Positions 56,970 through 64,000 of a stretch of DNA of 64,000 nucleotides are shown in pieces (positions within the stretch are counted from its first letter, which is position 1; every line of letters starts with the position of its first letter). The notes beneath the pieces were generated by a model. It ran no database searches and was not told the origin of the DNA. It saw only the letters and a program-made list of their open reading frames with translations. The translations under genes and the position numbers were made by a program. The stretch comes from Atherix ibis (Eukaryota > Arthropoda > Insecta > Diptera > Athericidae). Location: positions 21,367,933-21,431,932 of the forward strand of contig OY282608.1 in the NCBI GenBank assembly GCA_958298945.1, given 5' to 3'.

Positions 56970-59854
56970 GCCACAAACCAACAAACCAACAGCCAACAAA
57001 CCAACAAAACAACAAACCAACAAACCAACAAGCCAACAAACCAACAAACCAACAAACCAACAAACCAACAAACCAACAAACCAACAAACCAACAAACCAA
57101 CAAACCAACAAACCAACAAACCAACAAACCAAGAAGCCAACAAACCAACAAACAAATAAACCAACAAACCAAAAAACCAACACACCAACAAACCAACAAA
57201 CCAACAAACCAAAAAACCAACAAACCAACAAACCAACAAACCAACAAGCCAACAAACTAACAAACAAACAAACCAAGTAACCAAAAAGCCAACAAACTAA
57301 CAAACCAACAAGCCAACAAGCCAACAAACCAACAAGCCAACAAACCAACAAACCAACAAAGCAACAAGCCAACAAGCCAACAAACCAACAAACCAACAAG
57401 CCAACAAACCAACAAACCAACAAGCCAACAAGCCAACAAACCAACAAACCAACAAACCAACAAACCAAATAACCAAAAAGCCAACAAGCTAACAAACCAA
57501 CAAGCCAACAAGCCAACAAACCAACAAACCAACAAACCAACAAGGCAACAAGCCAACAAACCAACAAACCAACAAACCAACACACCAACAAACTAAGTAA
57601 CCAACAAGCCAACAAACCAACAAACCAACAAGCCAACAAGCCAAAAAACCAACAAACCAACAAGCAAACAAACCAACAAACCAACAAGCCAACAAACCAA
57701 CAAACCAACAAACCAAAAAACCAACAAACCAACAAACCAACAAACCAACAAACCAACAAACCAACAAGCCAACAAACCAACAAACCAACAAACCAACAAA
57801 CCAAGTAACCAAAAAGCCAACAAACTAACAAACCAATAAGCCAACAAGCCAACAATCCAACAAGCCAACAAACCAACAAACCAACAAAGCAACAAGCCAA
57901 CAAGCCAACAAACCAAAAAGCAACAAGCCAACAAACCAACTAACCAACAAGCCAACAAGCCAACACCAACAACCCAACAAACCAAGTAACCAAAATGTTA
58001 ACAAACTAACAAACCAACAAGCCACCAAGCCAACAAACCAACAAACCAACAAACCAACAAGCCAACATACCAACAAACAAACAAACCAACAAACCAACAA
58101 ACCAACAAACCAACAACCCAAAAAACCAACAAACCAACAAGCCAACAAGCCAACAAACCAACAAACTAACAAACCAACAAACGAACTAACCAACAAACCA
58201 ACAAGCCAACAAGCCAACAAACCAACAAACCAACAAACCAACAAACCAACAAACTAAGTAACCAACAAGCCAACAAACCAACAAACCAACAAGCCAACAA
58301 GCCAACAAACCAACAAACCAACAAACCAACAAACGAACAAACCAACAAACCAAAAAACCAAAAAACCAACAAACCAACAAACCAACAAACCAACAAACCA
58401 ACAAACCAACAAACCAACAAGCCAACAAACCAACAAACCAACAAACCAACAAGCCAACAAACCAACAAGCCAACAAACCCAGTAACCAAAAAGCCAACAA
58501 ACTAACAAACCAACAAGCCAACGAGCCAACAAACCAATAAACCAACAAAGCAACAAGCCAACAAGCCAACAAACCAACAAACCAACAAGCCAACAAACCA
58601 ACAAACCAACAAGCCAACAAACCAACAAACCAAAAAATTAACAAGCCAACAAACCAACAAACCAACAATCCAACAAACAACCAAACCAACAAACCAACAA
58701 GCCAACAAACCAACAAACCAACAAACCAAAAAACCAACAAACCAACAAACCAACAAACCAACAAACTAAAAAGGCAACAAGCCAACAAACCAACAAACCA
58801 ACAAACAAACAAGCCAACAAACCAACAAGCCAACAAACCAACAAACCAACAAACCAAGTAACCAAAAAGCCACCAAACTAACAAACCAACAAGCCAACAA
58901 ACCAACAAGCCAACAAGCCAACAAACCAACAAAGCAACAAACCAAAAAACCAACAAACCAAAAAACCACCAAACCAACAAACCATCAAACGAACAAAGCA
59001 ACAAGCCAACGAGCCAACAAACCAACAAACCAACAAGCCAACAAACCAACAAACCAACAAGCCAACAAGCCAACAAGCCAACAAGCCAACAAACCAACAA
59101 ACCAACAAACCAACAAGCCAACAAACTAACAAACCAACAAGCCAACAAACCAACAAACCAACAAACCAACAAGCCAACAAGCCAACAAACCAACAAACCA
59201 ACAATCCAACAAACCAGCAAGCCAACAAACTAAGTAACCAACAAGCCAACAAACCAACAAACCAATAAACCAACATGCCAACAAACCAACAAAATAAGTA
59301 ACCAACAAGCCAACAAACCAACAAACCAACAAGCCAACAAACCAACAAACCAACAAACTAACAAACCAACAAGCCAAAAAACCAACAAGCCAACAAACCA
59401 ACAAACCAACAAGCCAACGAGCCAACAAACCAACAAACCAACAAACCAACAAGCCAACAAACCAACAAGCCATCAAGCCAACAAACCAACAAACCAACAA
59501 ACCAACAAACCAACAAGCCAACAAGCCAACAAACCAACAAACCATTAAAGGAACAAACCAACAAACCAACAAGCCAACAAACCAACAAACCAACAAACCA
59601 AGTAACCAAAAAGCCAACAAACTAACAAACCAACAAGCCAACAAGCCAACAAACCAACAAACCAACAAAGCAACAAAGCAACAAGCCAACAAACCAACAA
59701 ACTAACAAACCAACAAGCCAACAAGCCAACAAACCAACAAACCAACAAGCCAACAAGCCAACAAACCAACAAGTCAACAAACCAACAAACCAACAAACCA
59801 AAAAACCAACAAACCAACAAGCCAACAAACCAACAAACTAAGTAACCAACAAGC
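56970..59854 (+). repeat. About 2.9-kb higher-order repeat, copy 5
   Basis: This copy matches copy 3 at offsets of about 6,566-6,576 bp. The AACACCAACAACCC slip is near 57963. It differs from copy 3 by CAAAATGTTAAC near 57990 where copy 3 has CAAAAAGTTAAC, by loss of one base in CCAAAAAGCAAC near 57912, and by CCAAAAAATTAACAAGCC near 58633. Confidence 0.84.
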
Positions 59855-61930
59855 CACAAACCAACAAACCAACAGCCAACAAACCAACAAAACAACAAAC
59901 CAACAAACCAACAAGCCAACAAACCAACAAACCAACAAACCAACAAACCAACAAACCAACAAACCAACAAACCAACAAACCAACAAACCAACAAACCAAC
60001 AAACCAATAAACCAACAAACCAACAAGCCAACAAACCAGCAAACAAATAAACCAACAAACCAAAAAACCAACACACCAACAAACCAACAAACCAACAAGC
60101 CAACAAACTAACAAACAAACAAACCAAGTAACCAAAAAGCCAACAAACTAACAAACCAATAAGCCAACAAGCCAACAAACCAACAAGCCAACAAACCAAC
60201 AAACCAACAAAGCAACAAGCCAACAAGCCAACAAACCAACAAGCCAACAAACCAACAAACCAACAAGCCAACAAGCCAACAAACCAACAAACCAACAAAC
60301 CAACAAACCAAATAACCAAAAAGCCAACAAGCTAACAAACCAAAAAGCCAACAAGCCAACAAATCAACAAACCAACAAACCAACAAGCCAACAAACCAAC
60401 AAACCAACAAACCAACAAACCAACACACCAACAAACTAAGTAACCAACAAGCCAACAAACCAACAAACCAACAAGCCAACAAGCCAAAAAACCAACAAAC
60501 CAACAAGCAAACAAACCAACAAACCAACAAGCCAACAAACCAACAAACCAACAACCCAAAAAACCAACAAACCAACAAACCAACAAACCAACAAACCAAC
60601 AAACCAACAAGCCAACAAACCAACAAACCAACAAACCAACAAACCAAGTAACCAAAAAGCCAACAAACTAACAAACCAATAAGCCAACAAGCCAACAATC
60701 CAACAAGCCAACAAACCAACAAACCAACAAAGCAACAAGCCAACAAACCAACAAACCAACAAAGCAACAAGCCAACAAACCAACTAACCAACAAGCCAAC
60801 AAGCCAACACCAACAACCCAACAAACCAAGTAACCAAAAAGTTAACAAACTAACAAACCAACAATCCAACAAGCCAACAAACCAACAAACCAACAAACCA
60901 ACAAGCCAACATACCAACAAACAAACAAACCAACAAACCAACAAACCAACAAACCAACAACCCAAAAAACCAACAAACCAACAAGCCAACAAGCCAACAA
61001 ACCAACAAACTAACAAACCAACAAACGAACTAACCAACAAACCAACAAGCCAACAAGCCAACAAACTAACAAACCTACAAGCCAACAAACCAACAAACTA
61101 AGTAACCAACAAGCCAACAAACCAACAAACCAACAAGCCAACAAGCCAACAAACCAACAAACCAACAAACCAACAAACTAACAAACCAACAAACCAAAAA
61201 ACCAAAAAACCACAAACCAACAAACCAACAAACCAACAAACCAACAAACCAACAAACCAACAAGCTAACAAACCAAAAAACCAACAAACCAACAAGCCAA
61301 CAAACCAACAAGCCAACAAACCAAGTAACCAAAAAGCCAACAAACTAACAAACCAACAAGCCAACGAGCAAACAAACCAATAAACCAACAAAGCAACAAG
61401 CCAACAAGCCAACAAACCAACAAACCAACAAGCCAACAAACCAACAAACCAACAAGCCAACAAGCCAACAAACCAACAAACCAAAAAACTAACAAGCCAA
61501 CAAACCAACAAACCAACAATCCAACAAACAACCAAACCAACAAACCAACAAGCCAACAAACCAACAAACCAACAAACCAAAAAACCAACAAACCAACAAA
61601 CCAACAAACCAACAAACTAACAAGCCAACAAGCCAACAAACCAACAAACCAACAAACAAACAAGCCAACAAACCAACAAGCCAACAAACCAACAAACCAA
61701 CAAACCAAGTAACCAAAAAGCCACCAAACTAACAAACCAACAAGCCAACAAACCAACAAGCCAACAAGCCAACAAACCAACAAAGCAACAAACCTAAAAA
61801 CCAACAAACCAAAAAACCAACAAACCAACAAACCATCAAACGAACAAAGCAACAAGCCAACGAGCCAACAAACCAACAAACCAACAAACCAATAAGCCAA
61901 CAAACCAACAAACCAACAAGCCAACAAGCC
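59855..61930 (+). repeat. About 3-kb higher-order repeat, copy 6 (partial)
   Basis: The block opens with the AAGCCACAAACC slip near 59855 and matches the first part of copy 4 at about 6,534 bp, including the AACACCAACAACCC slip near 60807 and CCTACAAGCC near 61074. A one-base loss gives AAACCACAAACC near 61208. Similarity to the family ends around 61.93 kb, where marker words become rare. Confidence 0.8.
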
Positions 61931-63620
61931 AACAAGCCAACAAGCCAAGAAACCAACAAACCAACAAACCAACAAGCCAACAAACTAACAAACCAACAAG
62001 CCAACAAACCAACAAACCAACAAACCAACAAACCAACAAACCAACAAACCAACAAACCAACAAGCCAACAAACCAACAAGCCAACAAACCAATAAACCAA
62101 CAAACCAACAAACCAACAAACCAACAAACCAACAAACCAACAAACCAACAAACCAACAAGCCAACAAGCCAACAAACCAACAAGCCAACAAACCAACAAA
62201 CCAAAAAGCCAACAAGCCAACAAACCAACAAACCAACAAGCCAACAAGCCAACAAACCAACAAACCAAGAAGCCAACAAACCAACAAACCAACAAACCAA
62301 CAAACCAACAAACCAACAAACCAACAAACCAACAAGCCAACAAACCAACAAGCCAACAAACCAACAAACCAACAAACCAACAAACCAACAAACCAACAAG
62401 CCAACAAACCAACAAACCAACAAACCAACAAGCCAACAAACCAACAAGCCAACAAACCAACAAACCAAAAAGCCATCAAGCCAACAAACCAACAAACCAA
62501 CAAGCCAACAAGCCAACAAACCAACAAACCAACAAGCCAACAAACCAACAAACAAATAAACCAACAAACCAACAAACCAACAAACCAAAAAGCCAACAAG
62601 CCAACAAACCCACAAACCCACAAGCCAACAAGCCAACAAACCAACAAACAAATAAACCAACAAACCAACAAACCAGCAAACCAACAAACCAAAAAACCAA
62701 CAAACCAACAAGCCAACAAGCCAACAAACCAACAAATTAACAATCCAACAAACGAACTAACCAACAAACCAACAAGCCAACAAGCCAACAAACCAACAAA
62801 CCAACAAACCAACAAACCAACAAGCCAACAAGCCAACAAACCAACAGACCAACAAGCCAACAAACCAACAAACCAACAAGCCAACAAACCAACAAGCCAA
62901 CAAACCAACAAACCAACAAACCAACAAACCAACAAACCAACAAACCAACAAACCAACAAACCAACAAACCAACAAGCCAACAAGCCAACAAACCAACAAG
63001 CCAACAAACCAACAAACCAAAAAGCCAACAAGCCAACAAACCAACAAAACAACAAGCCAACAAGCCAACAAACCAACAAACCAACAAGCCAACAAACCAA
63101 CAAACCAACAAACCAACAAACCAACAAACCAACAAACCAACAAACCAACAAACCAACAAGCCAACAAACCAACAAGCCAACAAACCAACAAACCAACAAA
63201 CCAACAAACCAACAAACCAACAAGCCAACAAACCAACAAACCAACAAACCAACAAGCCAACAAACCAACAAACCAACAAACCAACAAACCAAAAAGCCAA
63301 CAAGCCAACAAACCAACAAGCCAACAAGCCAACAAACCAACAAACCAACAAGCCAACAAACCAACAAACAAATAAACCAACAAACCAACAAACCAACAAA
63401 CCAAAAAGCCAACAAGCCAACAAACCAACAAACCCACAAGCCAACAAGCCAACAAACCAACAAACAAATAAACCAACAAAACAACAAACCAGCAAACCAA
63501 CAAACCAAAAAACCAACAAACCAACAAGCCAACAAGCCAACAAACCAACAAATTAACAATCCAACAAACGAACTAACCAACAAACCAACAAGCCAACAAG
63601 CCAACAAGCCAACAAACCAA
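61931..63620 (+). repeat. Near-pure 8-bp satellite with an 816-bp-offset duplication
   Basis: Between about 61710 and 63640 no CAAGTAACC word occurs, and most of the sequence is plain AAACCAAC and AAGCCAAC units. Within it, about 62490-62790 matches 63306-63606 at an offset of 816 bp (102 units), with AACAAATAAACC near 62551/63367, AATTAACAATCC (TT at 62737/63553) and ACGAACTAACC in both. The lack of variant words explains the longest stop-free minus frame, 668 codons ending at a TAG (CTA on +) at 61985. It starts at TTG (CAA at 63989) and is not a gene. Confidence 0.85.
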
Positions 63621-64000
63621 CAAACCAACAAACCAAGTAACCAACAAGCCAACAAACCAACAAGCCAACAAACCAACAATCCAACAAGCCAACAAACCAA
63701 CAAAGCAACAAACCAAAAAACCAACAAACCAAAAAACCAACAAACCAACAAACCATCAAACGAACAAAGCAACAAGCCAACAAGCCAACAAACCAACAAA
63801 CCAACAAGCCAACAAACCAACAAACCAACAAGCCAATAAGCCAACAAACCAACAAACCAACAAACCAACAAGCCAACAAACCAACAAACCAACACGCCAA
63901 CAAACCAACAAGCCAACAAACCAACAAACCAACAAACCAAGTAACCAAAAAGCCAATAAACTAACAAACCAACAAGCCAACAAACCAACAAACCAACAAG
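63621..64000 (+). repeat. Satellite, right end of window
   Basis: The marker words return here: CAAGTAACCAACAAGCC near 63635, CCATCAAACGAACAAAGC near 63753, CAACACGCC near 63892 and CAAGTAACCAAAAAGCCAAT near 63938. The combination with CACGCC resembles 46,510-46,590 and 56,180-56,245, so the 45-62 kb family appears to resume. The array continues past the window end. Confidence 0.85.

Larger units (their letters stand above)
1..64000 (+). repeat. 8-bp satellite array (AAACCAAC / AAGCCAAC) filling the window
   Basis: The sequence is an unbroken tandem repeat of an 8-bp unit, about 8,000 copies. The two main forms are AAACCAAC and AAGCCAAC. Minor forms are mostly single changes that keep the 8-bp phase: AAACTAAC, AAACGAAC, AAACCAAA, AAACCAAG, AAACCATC, AAAGCAAC, AAGGCAAC, AATCCAAC, AAACAAAT. 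The + strand is almost only A and C with some G and very little T, and I saw no inverted segment. No unique sequence, poly(A) tract, transposon end, tRNA-like or rRNA-like stretch appears. Both window ends lie inside the array. Arrays of this size are known from eukaryotic heterochromatin; chromosome position and species are not visible. I do not recognise the unit as a named satellite. A collapsed or expanded assembly is possible, so copy number should be treated as that of the assembly. Confidence 0.99.

Noticed and set aside
61985..63991. 668-codon minus-strand open frame of VGLLVCWF repeats, the longest in the window (also 645 codons at 39127-41064 and 610 at 44987-46819)
   Set aside because: It is a direct translation of the 8-bp satellite, starts at TTG, overlaps equivalent frames in the other two registers, and ends at a random ACTAAC variant. 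There is no promoter, ribosome-binding or splice context and no non-repetitive domain.
1..64000. CRISPR array
   Set aside because: There are no unique spacers between repeats; the units are directly contiguous at 8 bp.
1..64000. Telomeric repeat
   Set aside because: The G/T against C/A strand bias is telomere-like, and if telomeric the chromosome end would lie to the left. However, the unit matches no telomere repeat I know, and the array shows kilobase-scale higher-order duplications and many variants, unlike telomerase-made DNA.
1..64000. Iterons or a bacterial replication origin
   Set aside because: Iteron arrays are short and flanked by a replication gene and an AT-rich region. Nothing of the kind is present in 64 kb.
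1..64000. Low-complexity sequencing artefact
   Set aside because: Variant words are ordered and shared between distant copies in register, which random error would not produce. Local copy number could still be an assembly error.

Overview
The whole 64,000-base window is one continuous tandem array of an 8-bp unit. On the + strand the unit is AAACCAAC with a very common variant AAGCCAAC; the minus strand reads GTTGGTTT / GTTGGCTT. The array enters at base 1 and leaves at base 64000, so neither flank is visible and its true length exceeds the window. I found no gene, RNA gene, transposon, CRISPR array or unique-sequence island longer than a few units. No stretch of 300 bases is anything but satellite. 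An array of this size points to a eukaryotic genome (heterochromatin: pericentromere, subtelomere, or a sex or B chromosome). The species cannot be read from the sequence.

Every open reading frame here is a by-product of the repeat. Eight is not a multiple of three, so three units (24 bp) make eight codons and all three frames of a strand give the same peptide in different registers: VGLLVCWF/VGLLACWL on the minus strand and KPTNQQTN on the plus strand. The consensus has no stop in any of six frames. Frames end only at rare variants such as ACTAAC, AATCAAC or AATTAAC. I annotate no protein.

The real content is the hierarchy built on the 8-bp unit. Point variants make recognisable words: CCAAGTAACCAAAAAGCC, CAAACGAACTAACC, AACAAATAAACC, CCATCAAACGAACAAAGC. 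Rare 6-, 7-, 9- and 10-bp units break the phase and act as lineage tags. With these, direct comparison shows nested duplications:
- 0-2.2 kb: a block related to 22-23 kb.
- 2.1-6 kb: 264-bp, 1016-bp and 2240-bp-offset duplications.
- 5.9-13.7 kb: a 3,330-bp segment repeated 4,505 bp downstream, with a third copy of about 1.2 kb between.
- 7-29 kb: a subunit of about 0.84 kb, tagged by a 9-bp unit, seen as six spaced pairs.
- 14-20.5 kb: two copies of a block of about 3.5 kb, differing by an 88-bp deletion.
- 30-33.5 kb: 632/640-bp and 391-bp tandem duplications.
- 33.7-39.7 kb: three consecutive copies of about 2 kb.
- 39.6-44 kb: 1.78-kb and 362/378-bp repeats.
- 45-62 kb: five copies of a repeat of about 3 kb with a 6.57-kb superperiod.
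- 61.9-63.6 kb: an unusually pure stretch with an internal 816-bp-offset duplication.

All copies lie in the same orientation. Coordinates of duplications come from reading the sequence by eye. Offsets are reliable to the base where a marker is given; ends are good to about one or two units.
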